A stretch of 17,373 bases of DNA from an uncultured Oscillospiraceae bacterium. GTDB lineage: Bacteria > Bacillota > Clostridia > Oscillospirales > Oscillospiraceae. How positions within the stretch are numbered: the first letter of the stretch is position 1; every line of letters begins with the position of its first letter. The notes below the pieces were generated by a model. The model saw only the letters and a list, made by a program, of their open reading frames with translations, was not told where the DNA came from and did not search any database. Below, piece by piece: positions 1-7,449 of this stretch. The stretch spans positions 1-17,373 of the forward strand of contig CAKUNY010000021.1 of NCBI GenBank assembly GCA_934668605.1. Direction: 5' to 3'. The translations under genes were made by a program, and so were the position numbers.

Positions 1-3000
1 ACTTCTCGTAGTACTTGGCGTACTGCGTGTAGGTCAGCCAGCTCTTGATCTCGATCTTCGTGTTGTACTCCGGCTGGGTCAGAAGCAGCTGCTCATACGA
101 AAGAACATCGTGCCGGCTGGAATAATACGTGCGGTACGTTTCGCCGTAGTGGCTCATCGGGTCGTAGCCGGGGTAATCGTCGGTATAAATGCCCTCGACG
201 TTCTTCGGCTCACCGGACTTCAGATAGCTGAAGGTGCCGTCGTCGTTCTTGACGACCTTGTAGAACGGGTCGAGGTTGGAGGTGATATCGTCCTTGTCGG
301 TGTTCTCGCCCTTGATCGCGTTCCAGTAGAACTGCTCCGTGGTGACCTCGTCCAGAAGCGCCTTCGCCTCGTTAATTTCGTCCTGATCAAGCGCCTTGAC
401 CTTGAAGGTCAGGGTCGTCTCGCCGAGCACCTTGCCGAGCACGCTGCGTCCGTTTTCGTCATACGTGCGCTGGCAGATCTGGATCTTGATCTTGGCCGTC
501 GCGTCGGGCTGGCCGGGCAGCGGGCGGTAGACAACGATGTTGTAGCCGTTGATATCCGCCACATTGGGCGTCAGGCTCACGAAGTTCTGCATCTTCGAGG
601 AGTAGTCGTCGAAAATGCCCGCGTCCTCCATCTCATACAGTCTCGGGAGCTTGAGATTGTCCTTGATGGGCTGCGTCAGGTCGACCGGCGCGCCGAAGTC
701 ATAGTAGTTGACGATCATGCCGGGGAGGATATTTTTGAGGTTTGCGGAAATTTTGCTCGAGGTGCTTTCCGTCTCGGGCTTTACGGTGATGCGGAACGCG
801 TTATGCAGCCGGAGGGCACTGAGCGTGTCGTCCGTGTGGTTCTTCATGGCCTCGAGCGTGTAATCGTCCAGATTCTGATCGAAGAGCGTGACCACCTGGA
901 AATCAAAGGTCGTGGCCTTTTCGCCCCGCTCGGGTCTGACCGGGGTGACCTCGATCGTCTCGTCCGTCGAGGAATAGCGCACGGCGCTGTCCGGCAGCGA
1001 GACGCAGCCGGTTTTGATGGAGACGCCGTCAACCGTAACCGTTTGCGGAATGCTGAGCTTCTCAGAGATCTGTCCGCCAACGACCATGCCCGCGAAGTCC
1101 TTGATGGTGCTGGCCGATGCGGTGTTGGTGTTCTCGCCGCGGATGTCCTCCCATCTCAGCTTCTCATCGAGCGCCTTGCGCATGAGCTCCTGCGCCTTTT
1201 CGATATCCCAGCCGATGCGAACCTTCGTCGTGACCTCCTGCGTCGCGCCGTCCTTCGTGAGCTCGAACTTCACGCCGGAGTAGATCACATATTTGGTGTC
1301 CTTGTCGCCCTCGCCCTGATAGTAGGTCACGGTGCCGTCGTTTGCGAGATAGGAATGATCGCTGACGCCGTAGGTTCCGAGCGTGCCGGGGTCTTTGAGC
1401 GTGACGGTGATCTCGGTCGGCGCTCTGTAGAGCTTGTCGCCGTTTTGGATCGCGGCCTTGACTTCGTCCTTGCTCAGACGGTTGCCGTCCTTGTCAAAAT
1501 AGATGCGGCTGCCTTCTTCGTCGACGCCCTCGCGCTCATAGCCGTTTTCATACAGCCAGAAGCTGACCGCGTCGGTCACGTTTTCATGGCCGCGGATCTG
1601 CACGGGCTGGATATACGTGTACGTGTCTTCCAGCTTTGCCTTGATCTCGGCCAGCTCGTCGCCGGACGCTGCCTGCGAGGAGGTCAGAATCACGGTGATA
1701 TCATGGCTCGCCGTCGCGCCGTTCAGATTGGCCGCCGCGGTGAGCGTGACGGTCGTCGTGCCGCTTACGGGGAGCTTGACTGCGCCGGTCGCGGCATTCA
1801 GATCCGCGCTGTTCGACGTCCAGGTGATCGCGCTGCCGCGCTCGCCCGTTTTGCCGAATTCCAGAACGGTATGGCTATCCGTGATGTGGTATACGCCGTC
1901 GTTGTCCGGGGTCAAAAGACCAGTGGTGTTATCGAGGTCAATTTCCACGCCGTACGCTTCCTGATAATCCATCTCGAGCTGCTCGTAATAGAACGTCAGG
2001 AAGATCACGCGCGCCTCGTCATACGAGCGGATCACCTTGTCGTTGTAGCCGAAGTTCTCCTGGATGTAGGCGTTGATCTCGCTGAGGCTGAGGTCGGCGA
2101 GCATTTCGTCGACTTCCTCTTCCGCCTGCGCGCGCATGTCATTGACCGTCGAAGCAAGGGTCTTGTCGTAGAGCTTGGCATGCTGCGCGTCGTATGTCGC
2201 GTCCTGATCGTCCTGGGTGAGCTCTACCTTCCGGCCGCCCTGCCAGGGGAGGATCGGGTAACCGCCGTTGATCGCGCCGGTATCCTTGTTGAAGATTTCC
2301 AGACCGAGCTCTTTTTTGATGAAGTCTTCCGACTTCATGTAGCTCTCGGCCAGTGCGCGCGTGCCGGAGGTGCTGCCCGAAGCGACCGCCGCAGCTGCCG
2401 CGCCCTCGCGGTAGAAGCCCTTGGTGATCGAGCCGCTGTTCGTGCCGGCAAATGCGCCGAAGCCGCCGACGGAGCCGTTCACAGTACCTGCTGCGTAGCT
2501 GTTGTTGATAACTCCGGAAGCCTCCACCTTACCGACGAGGCCGCCGACGCTCTTATTGCCGGTTTTATCCAGTGAAGACATAACGTCCCCGGTTGCATAG
2601 CAGTTTTCTACCGTACCGCGGAGGCTGCCAACCAGACCGCCGACATACAAGTCCCAGCTGTTTCCGACCACCAGGCAGCTGACCGCAGCCGACGAGCCGC
2701 TGCCGCAAATGGTGCTGCCTGCGTCACTGCGTCCGACAAGACCGCCGAGCGCGCCAGACATATTCTTTCTGGTTGCAGAGCCAGAGGTAAAGCAGTTTTC
2801 AACAGTACCCGCGCTGGTATTTGCCAGAATGCCGAGGTATGTCTGTCCGGAGGTTGTCGGATTGTTCAGCACTGCGGAAACGTTCAGGTTCTTCACTGTG
2901 CCTGCGGCGGCAATGCTTTCAAACAGGCCGCTTTCGCCGACCAGACCGGAAACCAGATACTTCCCGCCGCCGTCAAACGTACCGGCGTAGTTCTTGATGG

Positions 3001-6000
3001 CTGTCCACGTTTTGCCGTTGAGGTTGATGTTGTCGGTCAGTTCGGCGTTGATGGCCGCGTCGCCGCCGTTGACCTTCGCCGCGAACCCTGCAAGCTCGGC
3101 AGCGTTCGAGATCTGATACGTGCCGTCCGCACTCTTGCTGGGTTCTTCCGTCGAGCCGTCCCAGCTCTTGCCTGCATAGGTGAGGGTGACGGTGATCGTC
3201 TCGTCCTTGGAGACGGTGATCGTGCCGCTCTTCGTGAGGTAGTCGGTCTTCGAGACGGTGTAGGTGTACGTCTCGCCCTCGACGAGGGTATACGTGCCGT
3301 CTTCGTTTGGCTTCTGTTCGCCCGCCGCCGCATGCGTCACGGTGACAGTCGCGCCTTCCGTTTTCACATCGAAGGTGATCGTGCGGCTCTCCAGCTGCGA
3401 AAGCGCCGGAACCTCAATAGTCTGCTCTTCGCCCGCCTTAACTTCGAAGCTGGCGCTGTGCGTTCCCCAGCCGAACTTCGAGACGGTGTAGCTGTAATTG
3501 CCCGCCGGGAGGTAGTACGTCGTGCCGCTTTCGGGCTCATAAGTCTTGCCGTCCTTGTCCGTAACGGTCAATGCCGCGCCCTCGGTCACTCCCGTAAACT
3601 CGACCTTGCTGGTCTGGATGGTCTGGAAGTTGCGGAGATAGAGATAATAGTTCGACGCATTCCAGCCCGATGTCGTGTTGTATTCGAGCTTCAGCACTTC
3701 ACCAGCCTTGAGACTGACGGAATAATTCTGCCACGCGGAACTCTGAGCAAAGGTCTTGATTGGCGTACCGCTCGCCGAGGCGCTTGCAGCCTTCTTGATC
3801 GTGAGCGTATAGCTGCTGCTGTACACATAAGGCAGTACGTCAAAGCTCAGAATGACGTTCTTTTCGGTCTTAATATTCAGATAGTTCCGCCTGTTTGCAG
3901 TCGTTGTCGACTTGAGGTAATTTCCTGCTTCGTCTTTGACCGGCGTCCAAGCTTCACCGTATCCCTGATCTGCCGTCACACCCTCGCAGTCTGCAAAGAA
4001 GTCAGCAAAGGCAAGCTTGCGAATCACTGTATTTTCCACAAGCGCCGGCGCAGCGCCAACCGTAAACGAGCCCTTTGTCTCGTCGCAGTTCGGGTGCGTA
4101 ATGGTGTAGGTATAGCTGCCCGCGACCAGCTCCAGCTCAACCGGAGAGGTCGTAAAGGTCTTGGTATCGCTGTAGTCGCTGCCGCTCTGAACCGTGAGCG
4201 TATACTCGCCCGTCAGCTTTTCCGGCAGCGTGAGCTGGAACGTGACCTTCTGCGGCTTGCCCTCTTCGAGCGTAACCTTTTTCGTTACGTTTTCGCTGCT
4301 TACCGTGAAGCTGTCGCTCTGCGGCGCATAGCCGAACTTCGACACCGTATAGGTATACTCGCCCGGTATAACCGTAAATACGCCGTTCGTGCCGGTTATT
4401 TTCCCGTTCGTCTTTTTGTTGACGAGCGTGATCTGCGCGTCCTTCGGCGTCACATCAAACGTCACGTCAAACGCGAAGCCGAAGTTTCTGAGATAGACGC
4501 AGTCATCATATTTGTCGCCGCTGCTATCCTTGATGAAGGTCAGCGTCAGCGTATCGCCCGGCTTGACGCTCAGCTTCTTCGTTGTCCAGTCTGTGCTGCC
4601 GCTGATCGTCTTATCGCTCGAACCATTGATGCTGAGGTAATCAAATCTCGTTTCCGAGCTGGCCTTCCAGTCGAAGATAAAGGTGTCGCCCGGCAGATTA
4701 TCGCCGAATTTGATGGTGATGGTGACCTGCGAGCTGTTTTTGCCCTTGCTGTTAGAGCGAAGAACCGTCTCGCCGTCCACTACCGCATCCACGTACGCGT
4801 CCTTCGCCGGAATCGAATCGGTGTTGCTGGAAAACTCGACGGTTGCATATCCCTTGAGGCCGTCGAAGATCGCATTCGGCATGGGCTTTTCCTTCACGAC
4901 CACCTGATAGGTCGCGCTCTTGCCCTTGTAGGGAATCGTCACCGTTGCCGCTTCAGAAGCCTGCGAAGAGCTGAACTGTGGCTTAATGCCCTTGTCCTCG
5001 AACTCTGCCGCTGGAATTTCTACGCTTGTATTGTTCGTATAATAAACCGTCAGGACAAGGCCGGTGGTATCGAGCGCTTCGCCCTGGAAGTAAGTGGTCT
5101 TTGTTGCGGGGCTTGTGATCGCAATATCCCTGACCTGCAAAAGCACGATATCCAGCTTGCCCGATGCCTGATCGACGCTGCCTTCCTTGTTCTCGTAACC
5201 ATTCTCCGTTGTTGTGGCCGTATAGGTATACGTGCCATCCTTGAGGAGCTTATAGCTGTCGTTGCCTTCCGGAGCAACCACATTGCCGTCCGCATCCTTG
5301 ATCGTCACGACTGTAGACGCAGGGCTCTTCGTGACTGTGAGCGTGACCCACGCGTCGGCGTTCACATCCAAAGCCACGGTGACCGGCTCGAGCGCCGTGC
5401 CAGCCTCCGCCTGCGGCGCAGTGACCTCAAACGCGTCGCCGTTCTTCGTCACGTAGCCCGGGCAGGAAACCGTGTAGGTATACGTACCGGCGGCCAGAGC
5501 GACCTTCTGCTCCGCACCCGTACCGGAATAAACCGCGTCGTCGCCATTTTTAATGGTGAGGGTCGCCGTCGCCGGAGTGATGTGGAAGGTCTTAGGAGCC
5601 GTGGGGGTTTCCCATTTCAGAATCGGGAAGCTTCCCGTTTTCGCCATGAAGCTATCGCCCAGCAGCGCAGCAAAGGTCGACTTCTTCATGTCGGCTTCAT
5701 CCATGAAGTTCGATGCATCGTCCTTCGTAATGCCGGTCAGAAGATTCGTCGCCATTCCTGTCAGCGCGTAGCAGTTTGTGACTGTACCCTTGCCGGAATA
5801 GCTGTTTACAATGGCATTTGTCGAGGGTTCGACCGTACCCGCGGTATAGCAGTTTTTCAGGCTCGCCCCCTCTGCTGCCCAGCCGAGAATACCAGCAGCA
5901 TTGCTGGATGCTGCAATAGCACCCGTGTTATAGCAATTTTCAATTACATGGCTTCCGTTGCTCATATAACCGACAATACCGCCAGCCCATTTGCTGCTGC

Positions 6001-6523
6001 CGGTAACGCTGCCGGTATTGGAGCAGCCGCGAACTGTGACCGCCGTCGATTTATTGGCACCGCCCAGAATGCCGCCGACGTACCGTTTACCCTTGATCGT
6101 CGCTTCATTTCTGCAATTTTCGATCGTCACCGGGCCATTCATCGTATTTGCCATAGATGCAATGCCGCCGGCATAATCCGTGTCTTCGCCGCCGTCGACG
6201 CTGCCCTTGACAATAAGGTTTTTCACCGTTGTGCCGCCGCTCATGCCCTGTAAGGACGTGAACAGACCGGCGTAACCGGCTCTTTCGATTTTCAGCGTAA
6301 TGGTATGGCCGTTTCCGTCAAACGTGCCGCTGAAATTCTCATATGCTGCGGTTATTTCAGGAATATCCGCATCCAGCCTATAGTTCCCGCCCGGATCCAT
6401 ATTGGCGAACTCTTTCGCCGTTGTGATGGACCTAGGCGTCTCTTCTGCGGCAAGCGCCACGGTCGGGAGCATGCCCAGAACCATGACGAGCACCAGCAGA
6501 AAACTTACCAGTCTCTTTTTCAT
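1..6523 (-). CDS. Giant secreted repeat protein, riboswitch-controlled, 3' end outside window
   Basis: I read this frame codon by codon from the ATG at 6523 to the window edge. It holds no stop, giving at least 2174 residues. The start has AGGAGG at 6530-6535, 6 nt upstream. Residues 1-25 are a signal peptide (MKKR, hydrophobic core, VALA cleavage site), so the product is exported. Domains in order: GLUG-like repeats with GGI(V/L)G and NCY motifs at 35-290; PEGA-like repeats ending GxYxYTVSxxGY near 335, 415, 715, 795, 1000 and 1080; a Big_3-like Ig domain at about 457-545; two copies of a beta module ending YLRNF at about 560-690 and 835-970; a second GLUG region at about 1117-1390; a helical stretch at about 1430-1500; then atrophied bacterial Ig-type repeats with I(R/K)G(E/H)EN-like motifs to the edge. 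Such architecture is typical of surface adhesins or binding proteins. The leader carries a cobalamin riboswitch, so a corrinoid-related role is inferred. No anchor or catalytic domain is visible. Confidence 0.9.
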   Translation of the reverse strand, partial: MKKRLVSFLLVLVMVLGMLPTVALAAEETPRSITTAKEFANMDPGGNYRLDADIPEITAAYENFSGTFDGNGHTITLKIERAGYAGLFTSLQGMSGGTTVKNLIVKGSVDGGEDTDYAGGIASMANTMNGPVTIENCRNEATIKGKRYVGGILGGANKSTAVTVRGCSNTGSVTGSSKWAGGIVGYMSNGSHVIENCYNTGAIAASSNAAGILGWAAEGASLKNCYTAGTVEPSTNAIVNSYSGKGTVTNCYALTGMATNLLTGITKDDASNFMDEADMKKSTFAALLGDSFMAKTGSFPILKWETPTAPKTFHITPATATLTIKNGDDAVYSGTGAEQKVALAAGTYTYTVSCPGYVTKNGDAFEVTAPQAEAGTALEPVTVALDVNADAWVTLTVTKSPASTVVTIKDADGNVVAPEGNDSYKLLKDGTYTYTATTTENGYENKEGSVDQASGKLDIVLLQVRDIAITSPATKTTYFQGEALDTTGLVLTVYYTNNTSVEIPAAEFEDKGIKPQFSSSQASEAATVTIPYKGKSATYQVVVKEKPMPNAIFDGLKGYATVEFSSNTDSIPAKDAYVDAVVDGETVLRSNSKGKNSSQVTITIKFGDNLPGDTFIFDWKASSETRFDYLSINGSSDKTISGSTDWTTKKLSVKPGDTLTLTFIKDSSGDKYDDCVYLRNFGFAFDVTFDVTPKDAQITLVNKKTNGKITGTNGVFTVIPGEYTYTVSKFGYAPQSDSFTVSSENVTKKVTLEEGKPQKVTFQLTLPEKLTGEYTLTVQSGSDYSDTKTFTTSPVELELVAGSYTYTITHPNCDETKGSFTVGAAPALVENTVIRKLAFADFFADCEGVTADQGYGEAWTPVKDEAGNYLKSTTTANRRNYLNIKTEKNVILSFDVLPYVYSSSYTLTIKKAASASASGTPIKTFAQSSAWQNYSVSLKAGEVLKLEYNTTSGWNASNYYLYLRNFQTIQTSKVEFTGVTEGAALTVTDKDGKTYEPESGTTYYLPAGNYSYTVSKFGWGTHSASFEVKAGEEQTIEVPALSQLESRTITFDVKTEGATVTVTHAAAGEQKPNEDGTYTLVEGETYTYTVSKTDYLTKSGTITVSKDETITVTLTYAGKSWDGSTEEPSKSADGTYQISNAAELAGFAAKVNGGDAAINAELTDNINLNGKTWTAIKNYAGTFDGGGKYLVSGLVGESGLFESIAAAGTVKNLNVSAVLNNPTTSGQTYLGILANTSAGTVENCFTSGSATRKNMSGALGGLVGRSDAGSTICGSGSSAAVSCLVVGNSWDLYVGGLVGSLRGTVENCYATGDVMSSLDKTGNKSVGGLVGKVEASGVINNSYAAGTVNGSVGGFGAFAGTNSGSITKGFYREGAAAAAVASGSTSGTRALAESYMKSEDFIKKELGLEIFNKDTGAINGGYPILPWQGGRKVELTQDDQDATYDAQHAKLYDKTLASTVNDMRAQAEEEVDEMLADLSLSEINAYIQENFGYNDKVIRSYDEARVIFLTFYYEQLEMDYQEAYGVEIDLDNTTGLLTPDNDGVYHITDSHTVLEFGKTGERGSAITWTSNSADLNAATGAVKLPVSGTTTVTLTAAANLNGATASHDITVILTSSQAASGDELAEIKAKLEDTYTYIQPVQIRGHENVTDAVSFWLYENGYEREGVDEEGSRIYFDKDGNRLSKDEVKAAIQNGDKLYRAPTEITVTLKDPGTLGTYGVSDHSYLANDGTVTYYQGEGDKDTKYVIYSGVKFELTKDGATQEVTTKVRIGWDIEKAQELMRKALDEKLRWEDIRGENTNTASASTIKDFAGMVVGGQISEKLSIPQTVTVDGVSIKTGCVSLPDSAVRYSSTDETIEVTPVRPERGEKATTFDFQVVTLFDQNLDDYTLEAMKNHTDDTLSALRLHNAFRITVKPETESTSSKISANLKNILPGMIVNYYDFGAPVDLTQPIKDNLKLPRLYEMEDAGIFDDYSSKMQNFVSLTPNVADINGYNIVVYRPLPGQPDATAKIKIQICQRTYDENGRSVLGKVLGETTLTFKVKALDQDEINEAKALLDEVTTEQFYWNAIKGENTDKDDITSNLDPFYKVVKNDDGTFSYLKSGEPKNVEGIYTDDYPGYDPMSHYGETYRTYYSSRHDVLSYEQLLLTQPEYNTKIEIKSWLTYTQYAKYYEK

Positions 6524-6599
6524 ACATAACCTCCTGTTTTTCTGGCCGCTTCCGGAAAAGCCGCCCACTTTCACAAAGCGCTCTGCGCATTTTGACAAA

Positions 6600-6631
6600 C
6601 AAAAATCCCGTACGACGAACCGTCGCACGGG
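6600..6631 (-). terminator. Leader terminator 2 (proximal to giant gene)
   Basis: The minus-strand RNA forms an 11-bp stem, CCCGTGCGACG with CGTCGTACGGG (one G-U pair), closed by a GTT loop at 6618-6620. It is followed at once by A then five U. This is a textbook intrinsic terminator placed about 75 nt before the giant gene. It makes sense only as a conditional attenuator, because the gene has no other visible promoter. Its 5' arm is also part of the competing helix at 6625-6657. Confidence 0.8.
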
Positions 6632-6657
6632 CAATTGGACACGAAAAAAGCCCGTGC
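6625..6657 (-). promoter_or_regulatory. Candidate antiterminator helix of the cobalamin leader
   Basis: GCACGGGC (minus strand, 6657-6650) is perfectly complementary to GCCCGTGC (6632-6625), with 17 nt between. The first arm overlaps the 3' arm of terminator 1. The second arm overlaps the 5' arm of terminator 2. Forming this helix would therefore break both terminators at once, as expected for an antiterminator. The pairing is seen in sequence; its role in ligand switching is inferred. Confidence 0.55.
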
Positions 6658-6675
6658 CCGGTACCGGCAAGCACG
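6643..6675 (-). terminator. Leader terminator 1 (just after the aptamer)
   Basis: On the minus strand CGTGC and GCACG pair, with an inner CCG-GTAC-CGG hairpin and a UUG bulge. GGC and six U follow. It lies right after the cobalamin aptamer. It is weaker than terminator 2 because of the bulge, and its 3' arm is shared with the candidate antiterminator. Confidence 0.6.
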
Positions 6676-6786
6676 AAACCAGCTGACGTATCTGACTGAT
6701 CCGGCTTTCCCGGCTTCACAGTGACCTACTCGCGGGGAATTTCACCCCATTCCGCCTCCGGCACGCGCCGGAACGCTGTTCTATTC
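6676..6786 (-). ncRNA. Cobalamin (B12) riboswitch aptamer
   Basis: On the minus strand this leader carries the ordered conserved blocks of the cobalamin riboswitch family. There is a GC hairpin (CCGGC-GCGT-GCCGG). Then comes GGAAT-GGGG-TGAAAT-TCCCC, matching the GGGAA...GGTGaAAaTCC core. GCG...GTCACTGTGA follows, matching GCGG..CCCGCCACTGTGA. After a short CCGG-GAAAG-CCGG hairpin comes CAGTCAGATACGTCAGC, matching the B12-box side GAGTCAGGA-ACCTGCC. The distance between CACTGTGA and AGTCAGATAC is short, so it resembles compact variants more than the long classical AdoCbl form. It starts about 10 nt after the predicted transcription start and is followed by tandem terminators. Assignment is by motif recognition; a covariance-model search was not run. 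Confidence 0.8.
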
Positions 6787-6796
6787 ATTTGCATCC

Positions 6797-6825
6797 ATTA
6801 TAGCGGCAGGAACCAGCTTTTTCAA
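6797..6825 (-). promoter_or_regulatory. Sigma-A promoter of the riboswitch leader
   Basis: TTGAAA (6825-6820), a 17-nt spacer and TATAAT (6802-6797) on the minus strand give a near-consensus housekeeping promoter. Transcription should start near 6790, immediately before the cobalamin aptamer. No other promoter is evident before the giant gene. Expression is therefore probably constitutive at initiation and controlled by attenuation. Confidence 0.85.
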
Positions 6826-6870
6826 GCCCTTCCCCCATTTTTTCACGCGAAAAAACGTATGATGATATAC

Positions 6871-6920
6871 CATAGTGCACAAACGGCAGACAGTCGCCTG
6901 TCCGCCGTTTGTGCACTATG
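6871..6920 (-). repeat. 50-nt palindrome with GNRA loop at end of membrane-protein gene
   Basis: Two 23-nt arms (6871-6893 and 6898-6920) are reverse complements apart from one position. On the minus-strand RNA that position is a G-U wobble and the loop (6894-6897) reads GCGA, a GNRA tetraloop. On the plus strand it would be an A-C mismatch. This favours a minus-strand RNA structure, such as the 3' end of the pncB operon transcript. A run of six U follows only about 14 nt after the stem, so it is not a classical intrinsic terminator, though it may assist one. The upstream gene's TAG stop lies inside the left part of the palindrome. It may be a dispersed repetitive palindrome. Confidence 0.7.
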
Positions 6921-7449
6921 GATGTTTTCGTGTCCACCGGTCGCAGAGCGTCCGGATTTTCGGGACTGCCCGCTCGAGAAGCCTGTCATCCAGCCAGAAA
7001 ATGACGTTCCCGCCCAAAATGAGCGCCAGCGCAAGAAGCCCTCCCATTGAGAAAAATTCCTCGCGCAGCGCGTCCAGCCGGAAGACGAACAGGAGCGCTC
7101 CGTATACCGCGATGATCGCCGCGTTAAAAAGGAGCAGCTTCCAGACAATGCGCCGGGGCTTCGGCTTTTTGTCGAGCCTGGGCTTTACGATCGGGTAATA
7201 CCCCAGCGCGAGGAAGATGGCCGCCGCCTCCTTGTCGGGCGCGAGAAGCAGACTCAAAATCGCGCTTGCGGCAAACATCGCCCAGCTGAGCTTTTCCCCG
7301 CATATAATCAGAACCGGCACGATCGTCATGCTCGCGAGCAGCGGGCAGCAGTACGTCGCGACCGGGATGATCGTCCCCATCGCCATGATCGCCACCGCCA
7401 GCGCGCACAGAACTCCGCAGAGCGCCAGATCGCGGCTTGCGCGCTTCAT
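6916..7449 (-). CDS. Unknown multi-spanning membrane protein coupled to pncB
   Basis: This encodes 177 residues. The ATG overlaps the pncB stop as TGATG, so translation is probably coupled. About six hydrophobic segments are visible: near residues 8-26, 32-52, 55-72, 76-90, 100-122 and 136-153. A strongly basic cytoplasmic loop (KPRLDKKPKPRR) lies between the fourth and fifth. An early CGVLCALAVAIMAMG segment is followed by two adjacent cysteines (YCCP). I do not recognise the family with certainty. Size and helix number resemble ECF-transporter S components, and a vitamin-precursor role beside nicotinate salvage is conceivable, but that is inference. The last residues (RKHP) and the TAG stop run into the 50-nt palindrome, so the C-terminus may have been set by insertion of that element. 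Confidence 0.85.
   Translation of the reverse strand: MKRASRDLALCGVLCALAVAIMAMGTIIPVATYCCPLLASMTIVPVLIICGEKLSWAMFAASAILSLLLAPDKEAAAIFLALGYYPIVKPRLDKKPKPRRIVWKLLLFNAAIIAVYGALLFVFRLDALREEFFSMGGLLALALILGGNVIFWLDDRLLERAVPKIRTLCDRWTRKHP

Noticed and set aside
110..2575. Long open frame (821 codons) on the plus strand.
   Set aside because: It lies in exact codon register opposite the giant minus-strand gene, which has a signal peptide, a ribosome binding site and recognisable domains. The antisense frame is open only because the real gene avoids TTA, CTA and TCA codons. Its translation is low-complexity Arg/Val/Leu/Asp without domains.
3332..6253. Second long plus-strand open frame (973 codons).
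   Set aside because: It is also antisense in register to the giant gene. The antisense product is Arg/Cys-rich and has no recognisable motif or ribosome binding site.
6432..6719. Minus-strand frame through the leader, with an ATG at 6527 close to the AGGAGG of the giant gene.
   Set aside because: The ATG at 6527 is only 2 nt from AGGAGG and out of frame with the signal peptide. The frame also crosses the riboswitch and both terminators.
6841..6920. Palindrome read as an ordinary intrinsic terminator.
   Set aside because: The U-run starts about 14 nt after the stem. I kept it as a repeat with a possible role in 3' end formation.
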